A stretch of DNA of 28,155 nucleotides, from assembly GCA_963580095.1 (NCBI GenBank), contig CAUZJQ010000018.1:1-28155 (forward strand), written 5' to 3'. Of the stretch, positions 1 to 7,745 are shown one piece after another; position 1 is the stretch's first letter; each line of letters begins with the position of its first letter. The notes under the pieces were generated by a model. It worked only from the letters and a program-made list of their open reading frames with translations. It had not been told where the DNA came from and made no database searches. The translations under genes were made by a program, and so were the position numbers. This DNA comes from CAJWLW01 sp963580095 (GTDB lineage: Bacteria; Verrucomicrobiota; Lentisphaeria; JABSQK01; CAJWLW01).

Positions 1-2
1 CA

Positions 3-668
3 CTGCCCGAGCCTTTTGTCGCCCCAGCAGACAGGACCAAGCCCTGGGGCACCGGCCACGCCGTGCTGGCCTGTCGCGGCCACGTCAACGAACCCTTTGC
101 CGTGATCAACGCCGATGATTTTTACGGACGCACCACGTTTGCCGTTCTCGCAGAGCACCTCGCAACGCTCCAAGACCTCAACGCGCCGACATACGCTTTG
201 GTGGCGTTCCGTCTCGGAAACACACTCTCCGACCACGGCACCGTCGCGCGCGGCATCTGCAAGGTCAGCGAGGACGGATATCTGCAAACCGTCCGCGAGT
301 GCCTCAAAATCGAGCGCTGCGACGGCGGCGCCCGCATGCAGGAGGAGAACCGCACAACCACCGAGTTCACCGGTGACGAACCGACATCGATGAACTTCTG
401 GGGCTTCATGCCGCGCGTGTTCGAACAGTTGCAGAAACGATTCGTGCCATTCCTGGAGAAACACGGCAAGGACCCGAAGTCAGAGTTTCTCCTGCCCGTG
501 ATCATCGACGAACTCATCGGCGAGAACCGCGCCCGATTGACGGTTCTGCACTCACAGGAACACTGGCACGGCATCACCTACCAGCTGGATAAGCCGCTGA
601 TCATGGCCGCTGTCCAAAGCCTCATCAACGAAGACACCTACCCCGCGAACCTCTGGGAAAAGAATTGA
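3..668 (+). CDS. Sugar-phosphate nucleotidyltransferase, 3' part
   Basis: The reading frame is open from the window edge (frame starting at base 3) to the TGA at 666-668, so the 5' end lies outside. The visible 221 or so residues contain WGTGHAVLAC followed by FAVINADDFYG. This is the substrate and metal-binding stretch of NDP-sugar pyrophosphorylases of the GlmU/GalU/RfbA fold, where the Asp of NADD helps coordinate Mg. These enzymes join an NTP and a sugar 1-phosphate to make an NDP-sugar and pyrophosphate in the cytoplasm. The signature nucleotide-binding loop near the N-terminus is not in view, so the sugar and NTP cannot be assigned. Only one base separates its stop codon from the next ATG, so it is very probably co-transcribed with the dehydratase-like gene that follows. 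That suggests a carbohydrate operon. The family is well supported; the specificity is unknown. Confidence 0.85.
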   Translation: MPEPFVAPADRTKPWGTGHAVLACRGHVNEPFAVINADDFYGRTTFAVLAEHLATLQDLNAPTYALVAFRLGNTLSDHGTVARGICKVSEDGYLQTVRECLKIERCDGGARMQEENRTTTEFTGDEPTSMNFWGFMPRVFEQLQKRFVPFLEKHGKDPKSEFLLPVIIDELIGENRARLTVLHSQEHWHGITYQLDKPLIMAAVQSLINEDTYPANLWEKN

Positions 669-669
669 C

Positions 670-3309
670 ATGGCAAAAGCTATTGCATTTAGTGACGTTG
701 CCCGACTGGCCGATCCCGCCGACAACGTCGCGATCACGATCCGCCGCCTCGAAGCCGGTACCGAAATCGCCCGTGACGACGCCCGCTACACGCTGTCCCA
801 CACCGTCCTCGAAGGCCACCGTTTTGCGGACTCCACAATCGCCGTAGGCGCCAGGGTCTTGTCCTGGGGGCTGCCGTTCGGGACCGCCAGACGAGACATC
901 ACACCCGGCGAATACCTGTGCAACGATCTCATGCTCGAGTCGTTGCAAGGACGGCGCCTCGATTTATCGCTGCCGGAATCCGCGAATTTCGATGATTTTG
1001 CCGAGCCATACCACCTCGACACCGCCACGCTGAACATCGGCAAACAACTGCCGCGCCTGCCCACTGACCGGACGTTCGACGGATACCTCCGTGCCAACGG
1101 ACGCGGTGTCGGCACCCGCAATTACATCGTCGTTCTCGCCACAACTTCGCGCACCAATGCCGTCGTCAAACGTATCGCCGCCTCGATCGACTCCAGCCAC
1201 CCAAACCTTGATGGCGTTGTGCCGGTGATGCATACCGAAGGCGGCAGCCGACAGATGCCGAACAATCAAGACTTTTTCGTGCGGGCACTGGCCGGTTTTG
1301 TTGTCCACCCCAACGTCGGCGCCGTGCTCGCCGTCGATGTCGGCGACGAACCCGTCAACAACGAAAGCCTGCATAACTTTCTCGAGACGCAAGCCTACAA
1401 CTGGCGCAGTCATCCGGTCGCCTTTCAGAGCGCCGGCGGCAAAAGAACCGAGCAGGTAATTGCCGATGGACGAAAAACGATTCTCGCCTGGCTCGACGAC
1501 GTTGATCGTACCCGGCGCACACCGCAATCCATCGCCAACCTCAACCTTTCCCTGCAGTGCGGCGGGTCCGATGCCTTCTCCGGCATCTCTGCCAACCCCC
1601 TCATTGGCGCTCTGGCAAAGTCAATCGTGCAATACGGCGGCAAAGCCTGTATCGCCGAAACCACCGAACTCATCGGTGCCGAACCCTACATGCTCAGCAA
1701 TGTGCGCGATCACCAGACCGCCAGGAAATACCTCGAGTACATAGAAGAATTCCGCGCCCTCGCATCGTGGCACGGACAAAGCGCCGAAGGCAACCCATCC
1801 GGAGGGAACCGTTTGCGCGGCCTCTACAACATCATCGTAAAATCCATCGGTGCTGCTCGCAAAAAAACACCCGATATGCGGCTGGATTACTCGGTCGATT
1901 ACGCCGAGTTGATGGCCGAACCCGGCTACTATTTCATGCACACCCCCGGCAATGACCTCGAGAGTATCGCCGGACAGGTCGCCGGCGGCGGCAACCTGAT
2001 TTTCTTCACTACAGGCAACGGCTCGATCACCAATTTCCCGTTCGTCCCGACTGTCAAGGTCGTAACCACCACCGGACGCTATGAGCTGTTGGAAAACGAA
2101 ATGGACATCAACGCCGGCCGCTACCTCGATGGCATCGACATGCCGACGTTGACCCAGGGTACCTTCGAGGAATCAATAGCCGTTGCCGGCGGCAAGCGTA
2201 CCGCCGGCGAGCGCGCCAACCATTCACAGGTGCAGATCTGGCGTGACTGGATGCAGACGCCCGGCGCTTCCCCCGCCGCAATCGCAGCCGGGGAAGAGTT
2301 CGATGACCAGCCACTGAAAATCGACACCGCAGCCGCAGCCGACTGGCAACCCTGGCGTGACGTGCCGCGAAAACTCGGCCTGATCCTGCCAAACAGCCTG
2401 TGCTCCAGCCAGGTCGCCGGCCTCATCGCCGCGTCGCTCCAGGACAAAGCAATCGGCGCGGATGCCGGCGTCAGGCAGTACGTGGCATTGCCCCACACTG
2501 AGGGCTGTGGATGCTCCTCCGGTGAGGATGACATCGCCGCGCGTACTCTCGCCGGATATCTCGTGCATCCCTACGTGCAGGTCGGCGTCCTGCTCGAGCA
2601 TGGCTGCGAGAAATTCCACAACGACTTTTTCGAAGATCTCCTCGCAACGCGCGGTGTCGATCCAACCGCATTCGGCTGGGGCAGCATTCAGCTCGACGGT
2701 GGAATCGACGCCGTGACACAGAAAATCGAGCAATGGGTCATTGACCGCCTGCAGCAGGGGCTGCCTGCTACCGCCCCAGCTGGCTGCAGCGTCGGGTTGC
2801 ACAGCCTGGAACCTGTCACTGACACGACCGCTGAGACACTTGCGATTGCCGCCGCCACCATCGTCGCCGGCGGTGGCACGATCGTCGTGACGGCCAATGC
2901 TTCCATCCTGGCATCCGATGTTTTTTGTTCGAGACTGGGTCTCGAGACAGTGCAGCCGACGATGGCCTATGGGCGGACAAGCGGACGTGCCGGCTTTCAC
3001 ATAATGGACGCACCCAACAGCGACGACATAGAACTTCTAAGTGGTATAGGCGCTGCCGGGGTTCAGGTCATCTGCGTCGTCACCGACAGCGAGGTGTCCC
3101 AGGCGAATCCGATGATTCCCACCCTGCTGATTTCGACAACGCCCGATACTGGCGCCGACCTCCATCTTTCAGGCGATGCGGTACACGATCAGCAGGCATT
3201 GCTGGAATTGTGTGCGAGCTGTGTGTGTGGCGACTACGACCCCTACCTCAATTCCTCCGAAATGACCGCCTTCCAACTCGCCCGAGGCCGTCTCGGCTGC
3301 TCTCTCTGA
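670..3309 (+). CDS. UxaA-family (altronate/galactarate dehydratase-like) protein with extra C-terminal UxaA repeat
   Basis: The protein has 879 residues, against roughly 500 for ordinary altronate dehydratase UxaA. An N-terminal SAF-like region (about 1-105) precedes the UxaA core, which starts at NGRGVGTRNYIVVLATTS (about 143-160). The core contains CGGSDAFSGISANP with its Cys near 297 and continues to about residue 520. From about 565 a second copy of the first core subdomain appears, with HTEGCGC at 609-615 and HGCE at 644-647. The matching sites in the first copy are HTEGGS (188-193) and VGDE (224-227), without the cysteines. UxaA enzymes are metal-dependent lyases that dehydrate altronate or galactarate to keto-deoxy acids. 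The cysteines conserved in the family therefore sit partly in the appended repeat here. The ATG follows the upstream stop by one base, so translation is probably coupled. The family is secure; altronate as substrate is inferred, helped by a tagaturonate epimerase gene elsewhere in the window. Confidence 0.85.
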   Translation: MAKAIAFSDVARLADPADNVAITIRRLEAGTEIARDDARYTLSHTVLEGHRFADSTIAVGARVLSWGLPFGTARRDITPGEYLCNDLMLESLQGRRLDLSLPESANFDDFAEPYHLDTATLNIGKQLPRLPTDRTFDGYLRANGRGVGTRNYIVVLATTSRTNAVVKRIAASIDSSHPNLDGVVPVMHTEGGSRQMPNNQDFFVRALAGFVVHPNVGAVLAVDVGDEPVNNESLHNFLETQAYNWRSHPVAFQSAGGKRTEQVIADGRKTILAWLDDVDRTRRTPQSIANLNLSLQCGGSDAFSGISANPLIGALAKSIVQYGGKACIAETTELIGAEPYMLSNVRDHQTARKYLEYIEEFRALASWHGQSAEGNPSGGNRLRGLYNIIVKSIGAARKKTPDMRLDYSVDYAELMAEPGYYFMHTPGNDLESIAGQVAGGGNLIFFTTGNGSITNFPFVPTVKVVTTTGRYELLENEMDINAGRYLDGIDMPTLTQGTFEESIAVAGGKRTAGERANHSQVQIWRDWMQTPGASPAAIAAGEEFDDQPLKIDTAAAADWQPWRDVPRKLGLILPNSLCSSQVAGLIAASLQDKAIGADAGVRQYVALPHTEGCGCSSGEDDIAARTLAGYLVHPYVQVGVLLEHGCEKFHNDFFEDLLATRGVDPTAFGWGSIQLDGGIDAVTQKIEQWVIDRLQQGLPATAPAGCSVGLHSLEPVTDTTAETLAIAAATIVAGGGTIVVTANASILASDVFCSRLGLETVQPTMAYGRTSGRAGFHIMDAPNSDDIELLSGIGAAGVQVICVVTDSEVSQANPMIPTLLISTTPDTGADLHLSGDAVHDQQALLELCASCVCGDYDPYLNSSEMTAFQLARGRLGCSL

Positions 3310-3396
3310 TATGCTTGTATCCCCCGCTTTAAGTTTCCTGTCTCTTTAAGAGCCTGCCTTTTTAAGAGATACAAGCTTTCCGCTCACTCAGCTATT
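3310..3396. repeat. Structured convergent intergenic region, possible bidirectional terminator
   Basis: This region lies between the stop codons of the convergent uxaA-like and MFS genes. A perfect 9-bp inverted repeat, GCTTGTATC at 3313-3321 and GATACAAGC at 3368-3376, encloses it. Inside, TTTAAG recurs at 3328-3333, 3345-3350 and 3361-3366, spaced 17 and 16 bases apart. TCTCTT (3341-3346) can also pair with AAGAGA (3364-3369). The arrangement resembles a terminator zone or a small structured RNA. No classic short GC-rich hairpin with a T tract is seen, so the role is uncertain. Confidence 0.4.
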
Positions 3397-4605
3397 TCAC
3401 TTGTTTTTGTTAGAGGTATCGAGAATTCGTTTTTTGGCGGCGGCGTGAACCGGGGCGACGTAAAATAAGAAAACAAGTAGCTCGAGGATAAACATGGCAA
3501 CAATAATAACGAACGCCATCTGATAGGGGGCCCGGAACCCCAAGGCCACGCCGGCGAAGCCGCCCAGGAGAGTGCCTATGACAACACCTAACGAGACGGT
3601 GAATTCGACAACGGCACAAGCACGGCCGCGCCGGCAATCGCTGCTTCCCGAGGTAGCATAGTAGAGGCTGGAGAAGTAGTTGAAGCCCAACATGCAGCCA
3701 AGGCAGCTCAGTCCGATCAAGAGTCCGAGAGAACCGGTGGCGACACAGACGACAGCCAGGCCGGCAAGCCCAAGGAGACGGGCGCCAATGATGACTGTCA
3801 AGCGATGCTGCCAGAAATCAGAGCAATGCATCGCCAGATAGGCGACCATGACCGCAACACGCATGAGCCCCAGGATCAACCCCTGGCCGGGTGCCGACAC
3901 GTCAAGGGCAACGGCAAGGTCGGACAAGAGGTACATGACAATGCCGACGCAGCAGGTACCGGCAATATTGGCCACCCAGCACATGCGGCCAAACGCAACG
4001 GACAGCCGCTGGTCTACTATCATGGGCGGCGGCGGCAGCTCAGACTCAGGCGCACGGACATCTGATGGCAGGCGAAACAACAAAATCAGGGCCACGCCCG
4101 ACAGCAATACGGCAAGGACGATCGGAGCGAACGCATTGACGACGAAAAGGAGGCCGGCGGCAGCTTTGCCACCAAGTAACCCCAGGTTCCAGGCAAAACA
4201 GAATATCATCAGTGTCCGCGTTTTCTCCTTGCGCGACGCACCGCTGTCAAGGTCACCGAGCCAGGGAATGAGGCCGGCATAAAAAGCACCGGCACCGACG
4301 CCGCAGAAGAAATAGAAGGCCAGGAAAAGCCCGCGGAAATTCTGGAAGGCGAAGGCCCCCACAGTGCTGATCAACAGCAGCGAGGCGCCGAGCAACGCGG
4401 TGAAGCGGCGACCACTCCGGTCGCTCAGTTGACCCGCCGGCAGAGCGACGATCGCCCAGCCGGCAGCGGCAGCGGCACCGACAAAACCCAGGCTGAGCAG
4501 GCCGACACTTTCCTCGGCCAGTAGACGCCCGACAGCAAAAATAAATGCTCCGGACGCAGCATCGACCAGGAAAGTAACAACATAGATTTGGCGTTTGGTA
4601 GTCAT
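3397..4605 (-). CDS. Major facilitator superfamily transporter
   Basis: This is a 402-residue, strongly hydrophobic protein with about a dozen likely transmembrane segments, the normal MFS size. The MFS loop 2-3 signature is clear near the N-terminus as LPAGQLSDRSGRRFTALLGA. MFS proteins move small solutes across the inner membrane, usually with proton coupling. The sequence does not show which solute. The start was placed at the ATG of MTTKRQ (4603-4605) rather than an in-frame ATG 51 bases upstream (4656). The shorter form begins just before the first membrane helix, and the upstream stretch holds a 17-bp palindrome that looks regulatory. The gene is convergent with the uxaA-like gene and divergent from the DUF547 gene. 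A sugar-acid substrate is possible from context but not demonstrated. Confidence 0.8.
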   Translation of the reverse strand: MTTKRQIYVVTFLVDAASGAFIFAVGRLLAEESVGLLSLGFVGAAAAAGWAIVALPAGQLSDRSGRRFTALLGASLLLISTVGAFAFQNFRGLFLAFYFFCGVGAGAFYAGLIPWLGDLDSGASRKEKTRTLMIFCFAWNLGLLGGKAAAGLLFVVNAFAPIVLAVLLSGVALILLFRLPSDVRAPESELPPPPMIVDQRLSVAFGRMCWVANIAGTCCVGIVMYLLSDLAVALDVSAPGQGLILGLMRVAVMVAYLAMHCSDFWQHRLTVIIGARLLGLAGLAVVCVATGSLGLLIGLSCLGCMLGFNYFSSLYYATSGSSDCRRGRACAVVEFTVSLGVVIGTLLGGFAGVALGFRAPYQMAFVIIVAMFILELLVFLFYVAPVHAAAKKRILDTSNKNK

Positions 4606-4612
4606 CTCGTAT

Positions 4613-4629
4613 GCAATTTGGCAAATTGC
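4613..4629. promoter_or_regulatory. 17-bp palindrome upstream of the MFS gene, candidate operator
   Basis: GCAATTTG-G-CAAATTGC is a perfect 8-bp-arm palindrome around one base. It ends 8 bases before the chosen MFS start codon, in the 112-bp region between the divergent MFS and DUF547 genes. Dimeric repressors such as LacI, GntR or MarR types bind sites of this shape. Position and symmetry suggest a repressor site at the MFS translation or transcription start. No regulator gene is adjacent. Confidence 0.4.
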
Positions 4630-4717
4630 CTGGCTACTATCTGCGGATGCGTGCATTATTCAACAAGCATAATCCACAAGGCTAACGTATATTGCCACAT
4701 AACCACAGAAACGAAAG

Positions 4718-5599
4718 ATGACATCCCGACATGAAGGCACAAAAAACGGGCGCAGGGCTTTGTGGGCGGCGCTGATTGTAATCATCCTGACGATTATTTT
4801 TGGGGCATGTGCAGCAGCTAACCGTAGTGCGGTCGAAAGCTTCATCAACCAATTGTTCGGTCCTCCCGCAGTCAATCTCCGCGAGGCGTATAAGGACAAA
4901 CCGGACGGGCCGAATTTCGATCATTCCCCACTGGACACGTTGCTGAAGAAGCATGTTGACGCCAACGGCTGGGTGGATTACGCCGGTATCAAAACGGACG
5001 TCAGAACACTTGACGAGTACCTGGCGGCTGTAGAGACAGCGCCGCTGGACGAACTCGGGCGTTCAGAGCGGCTGGTGTTCCTGCTCAATGCCTACAACGC
5101 GTTCACGATAAAGTTGATCGTCGAGCACTATCCGATCGATTCGATCCAGGACATTCCGAATGCCTGGGACCTGGTCCGCTGGGAAGCGGGTGGCCATACA
5201 TGGAGTCTGAACCAGATCGAGCACAAGCAGATCCGACCGGCCTTCGTGGAGCCACGGATTCATTTCGCCCTGGTGTGTGCGGCCGTGGGCTGCCCGCCGC
5301 TGCGCAGCGAAGCATTCGCTACAGAGCGCCTGGAGGAGCAGTTGGAGGCGCAGACGGCGTTTGTGCACAACCACGCCAGCTGGTTCAAGTTTAAGAAGCG
5401 GACAAACCGCGTGGGGCTGACAAAGCTATATCAATGGTACGGTGGGGACTTCGAACAGGCCTCCGGTTCGGTGCTTAAATATGCGGGAGACTTCAATGCA
5501 GATCTCAAAGCACAGCTCGACAAGGGCCGGGAACCGGGAATCGACTGGCTGCCCTACGATTGGTCGCTCAACGACAAGTCAAACGCGGCACCGCGGTAG
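4718..5599 (+). CDS. DUF547 domain-containing protein with N-terminal membrane anchor
   Basis: The protein has 293 residues. A short charged N-terminus is followed by one hydrophobic segment (about 12-30), ending FGACAAANRS. That could be a signal anchor or a poorly matching lipobox. The DUF547 core runs from about residue 65 to 250. Hallmarks are LVFLLNAYNAFTIKLIV, and RIHFALVCAAVGCPPLRSEAF with its paired-Cys CAAVGCPPL stretch. DUF547 proteins are widespread in bacteria and of unknown biochemical role. The predicted location is the periplasmic face of the inner membrane. It is divergent from the MFS gene and is followed after 48 bases by the DUF4870 gene, so the two may be co-transcribed. 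The start ATG at 4718 has only a weak purine-rich upstream stretch, but it puts the hydrophobic segment at the expected distance. Confidence 0.85.
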   Translation: MTSRHEGTKNGRRALWAALIVIILTIIFGACAAANRSAVESFINQLFGPPAVNLREAYKDKPDGPNFDHSPLDTLLKKHVDANGWVDYAGIKTDVRTLDEYLAAVETAPLDELGRSERLVFLLNAYNAFTIKLIVEHYPIDSIQDIPNAWDLVRWEAGGHTWSLNQIEHKQIRPAFVEPRIHFALVCAAVGCPPLRSEAFATERLEEQLEAQTAFVHNHASWFKFKKRTNRVGLTKLYQWYGGDFEQASGSVLKYAGDFNADLKAQLDKGREPGIDWLPYDWSLNDKSNAAPR

Positions 5600-5647
5600 C
5601 AGCGTCGCTGCGGCTACAAGACATAACATTGGAGAAAGACTACGGAA

Positions 5648-6106
5648 ATGAGCATATCAGATGAACTGAGCAGACTGAATGAATTGAGAGAACAGGGCAC
5701 ACTTTCAGAACAAGAATTCGAGACGGCGAAAGCAAAGGTCCTGAGCGGCAATTCGTCTTCAATGCCCGATGCCCTGGAAGCCAGAAAACTATGGCCGATG
5801 TTGATCCACCTCACGCAGCTTTGCGGCTGCCTGGTACCACTGGTCGGATGGATCGTGCCGATTGTCATCTGGCAAATGCAGAAGGACAAGATTCCGGAGT
5901 GCGACGTCCACGGCCGGGCAGTCGCCAACTGGCTGATCAGTTTTCTGATCTACTCCGTGGTTGCATTTCTACTGGCGTTTGTCATCATCGGCATCCCGAT
6001 CCTCTTCGTGCTGGGCATTCTGGCGGTCGTCTTTCCGGTCATCGGCGCCATCAAGGCAAGCAACGGCGATCTCTGGGAATACCCGATGGCGATACGGTTC
6101 GTGTAA
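5648..6106 (+). CDS. SHOCT-DUF4870 small membrane protein
   Basis: The protein has 152 residues. Residues 3-35 form a SHOCT-like short helical module (LNELREQGTLSEQEFETAKA), commonly found at the ends of membrane or stress-related proteins. Residues about 45-150 form a DUF4870 (Tic20-like) membrane domain. It has a first hydrophobic pair around LCGCLVPLVGWIVPIVIWQM, the conserved HGRAVANWLISFLIYSV, and a long hydrophobic hairpin leading to a C-terminal WEYPMAIRFV-type ending. Three to four membrane helices are likely. The function of DUF4870 is unknown. The gene ends 37 bases before the 3' end of the oppositely oriented tRNA-Phe. Confidence 0.85.
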   Translation: MSISDELSRLNELREQGTLSEQEFETAKAKVLSGNSSSMPDALEARKLWPMLIHLTQLCGCLVPLVGWIVPIVIWQMQKDKIPECDVHGRAVANWLISFLIYSVVAFLLAFVIIGIPILFVLGILAVVFPVIGAIKASNGDLWEYPMAIRFV

Positions 6107-6143
6107 CAAACCGGCTGGACGGATAGCCATTTGGTGGAGGAGG

Positions 6144-6219
6144 TGGTGGCAAGGGGCGGAATTGAACCGCCGACACAGGGATTTTCAGTCCCCTGCTCTA
6201 CCATCTGAGCTACCTTGCC
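6144..6219 (-). tRNA. tRNA-Phe (GAA)
   Basis: Read on the minus strand, a full cloverleaf is present. The 7-bp acceptor stem is GGCAAGG with CCTTGCC, the D-arm contains TAGCTCAG..GGTAGAGC, and the anticodon loop CTGAAAA has GAA at the anticodon position. A T-arm with GGTTCAATTCC and discriminator A followed by an encoded CCA (6144-6146) complete the molecule. It is 76 bases long. It lies 12 bases downstream of tRNA-Arg on the same strand and is probably cut from one transcript. Confidence 0.97.
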
Positions 6220-6231
6220 CTCATGATCAAC

Positions 6232-6308
6232 TGGCACGCCCGTAGGGATTCGAACCCCAAACCTTCTGGTCCGTAGCCAGACGCTCTATCCAATTGAGCT
6301 ACGGGCGC
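6232..6308 (-). tRNA. tRNA-Arg (ACG)
   Basis: The minus strand gives a 77-base cloverleaf. The acceptor is GCGCCCG with CGGGCGT (the first pair is G-U), and the D-arm has TAGCTCAATTGGATAGAGC. The anticodon stem-loop TCTGG-CTACGGA-CCAGA gives anticodon ACG, and the T-arm contains GGGTTCGAATCCC. Discriminator G and an encoded CCA (6232-6234) follow. The A34 is expected to be edited to inosine, reading CGU, CGC and CGA. Confidence 0.97.
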
Positions 6309-6338
6309 ACAAAGATTTCTTTCGAAAATCGAATGGAT

Positions 6339-6367
6339 ACGGTAGCGTCGGGTCCACTACGTTTCAA
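6339..6367 (-). promoter_or_regulatory. Candidate promoter for the tRNA-Arg / tRNA-Phe transcript
   Basis: On the minus strand TTGAAA (6362-6367) and TACCGT (6339-6344) are separated by 17 bases, about 30 bases upstream of the mature tRNA-Arg 5' end. The -35 is good and the -10 is weak. The flanking sequence CGACGCTACCGTA closely matches the -10 region proposed for tRNA-Ala (CGACGCTACGGTA), which raises the chance that it is real. Confidence 0.35.
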
Positions 6368-6423
6368 GCGTCTATTACACCTCGCTTCACGGTTGCCAGC
6401 CTCAATGTTCAGAGCCGTGGGTC

Positions 6424-6452
6424 TTGATTTCGAAGCCGTCTCTGCGTATACT
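6424..6452 (+). promoter_or_regulatory. Sigma-70-type promoter for the pilus ATPase cassette
   Basis: TTGATT at 6424-6429 and TATACT at 6447-6452 are separated by the ideal 17 bases. The predicted transcript starts near 6459 and has a leader of about 60 bases before the ATG at 6518. This is one of the best matches to the housekeeping promoter consensus in the window. It would drive the first PilT-like gene and probably the two genes after it. Confidence 0.6.
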
Positions 6453-6474
6453 AGATAGACGTAACAACCCTTCC

Positions 6475-6497
6475 TGCCGGGGCAACTGTGCCCGGCA
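6475..6497 (+). promoter_or_regulatory. GC-rich leader hairpin upstream of the first pilus ATPase
   Basis: TGCCGGG and CCCGGCA form a 7-bp stem. It extends by CA/TG past one bulged G, with the 4-base loop ACTG, and A-rich sequence follows. It lies inside the predicted leader, 20 bases before the start codon. With no T tract after it on the plus strand it is not a classic terminator. It could stabilise the mRNA or bind a regulator. Confidence 0.35.
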
Positions 6498-6517
6498 AAA
6501 AAAGACAGCAGAATATA

Positions 6518-7618
6518 ATGGAAAAGATCCGGCTGCGTGCAATTCTCGAAACGGGTGTCGAGGCCCGAGCATCCGACTGGTACATCCGCGAAGACTCTCC
6601 GGTAATGCTGCGGATCGACGGCGGGTTGAAGCATATGTCGGACGTCGTGATATCGAAGGAATTCCTGCTGGAAGCCGTCTCTGAAATCATTTCCGACAAA
6701 AGCCTGGAGGAATTCGACAAGACCGGGGACACCAACTTCGCGATCCTGGTCAACCGTATCGGTAGGTTCCGTATCAACCTGTACCGCCAGCGCGGACTGA
6801 TGGCGATGGTAATGCGTCATGTCAAAGCGGCGGTGCCTCTGCTGGACGAACTCGGCCTCCCTGAGACGATTCTCGATATTGCCAACAGCCAGCGCGGCAT
6901 TGTCCTGGTGACCGGGACAACGGGCTCGGGTAAGTCGACGACGCTCGCGTGCATGATGGAGCACATGAACCGGAATTTCGAGCGCCACATCATCACGATC
7001 GAAGACCCGATCGAATACACCTTCAACAACGACAAATGTATCTTCGACCAGCGCGAAGTAGGCTTGGACACGTCGTCCTTCCATTCGGCTTTGATCAACT
7101 CACTGCGCCAGGACCCGGATGTTATTGTCGTTGGTGAGATGCGGACGCGCGAGGGTTTCGACGCAGCATTACAGGCAGCCGACACCGGACACTTGGTGTT
7201 GACGACCCTGCACACGACCAATGCGTCGCAGTCGATCCAGCGTATTCTCGATTTCTACCCACATGGGGAGCGCGACCAAATTCGCCTTGCGCTGGCGACG
7301 AATTTACGGGCCATCATCAGCCAACGCCTGATTCCGCGGGCGATCGGCAAGGGTTTAGTGCCGGGCGTCGAGATCATGATCAATTCGCCGCTAGTGCGCA
7401 AGTTGCTGGGGCAGGATCAGCTGTCAAAACTGCCAAACGCCATCGAAGCGAGCACCCAGGAAGGCATGCAGTCGTTCGATCAGGGTTTGCTCCACCTGGT
7501 CAACGAAGGTGCCATCACCGAAGAAATTGCGATGGAGCGGGCGACTAATCCGGAAGGGCTGAAGATGAACCTGCAAGGCATCTTCCTCAATACGGATAAT
7601 GCCATTATAGAGAGTTGA
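6518..7618 (+). CDS. Type IV pilus retraction-type ATPase, PilT/PilU family (copy 1)
   Basis: This 366-residue secretion ATPase has all the GspE/PilT family boxes. They are Walker A GTTGSGKST (133-141), the Asp box HIITIEDPIEY, Walker B DVIVVGEMR (201-209), and the His box TTLHTTNASQ with its His near 232. The N-terminal PAS-like half begins RAILETGVEARASDWYIRED, where the ASDWYIRED stretch matches the ASDLHL-type motif of PilT. The C-terminal EGMQSFDQ and the following helices resemble PilU. PilT/PilU hexamers sit at the cytoplasmic base of the pilus and hydrolyse ATP to pull pilin back. The AIRNLI motif typical of PilT is replaced by LVRKLL. The ATG at 6518 was chosen over a GTG at 6488, which lies inside the leader hairpin. 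The protein is colinear, without visible gaps, with the second copy at 8242. Confidence 0.9.
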   Translation: MEKIRLRAILETGVEARASDWYIREDSPVMLRIDGGLKHMSDVVISKEFLLEAVSEIISDKSLEEFDKTGDTNFAILVNRIGRFRINLYRQRGLMAMVMRHVKAAVPLLDELGLPETILDIANSQRGIVLVTGTTGSGKSTTLACMMEHMNRNFERHIITIEDPIEYTFNNDKCIFDQREVGLDTSSFHSALINSLRQDPDVIVVGEMRTREGFDAALQAADTGHLVLTTLHTTNASQSIQRILDFYPHGERDQIRLALATNLRAIISQRLIPRAIGKGLVPGVEIMINSPLVRKLLGQDQLSKLPNAIEASTQEGMQSFDQGLLHLVNEGAITEEIAMERATNPEGLKMNLQGIFLNTDNAIIES

Positions 7619-7745
7619 GCATTGGACGCCCTGGCATCGGCGCTATAAGTTGCCGACGACGACGTTAGCGTATCTACCGGCTCCTAACCTGATCGGTCAG
7701 GGTTCCGAGCGGTCACGCCCTTTTCTTATCATATGGGAGTGTACC

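Noticed and set aside
4606..4656. Longer N-terminus for the MFS transporter
   Set aside because: It adds 17 polar residues before the first helix and would place a perfect palindrome inside the coding region.
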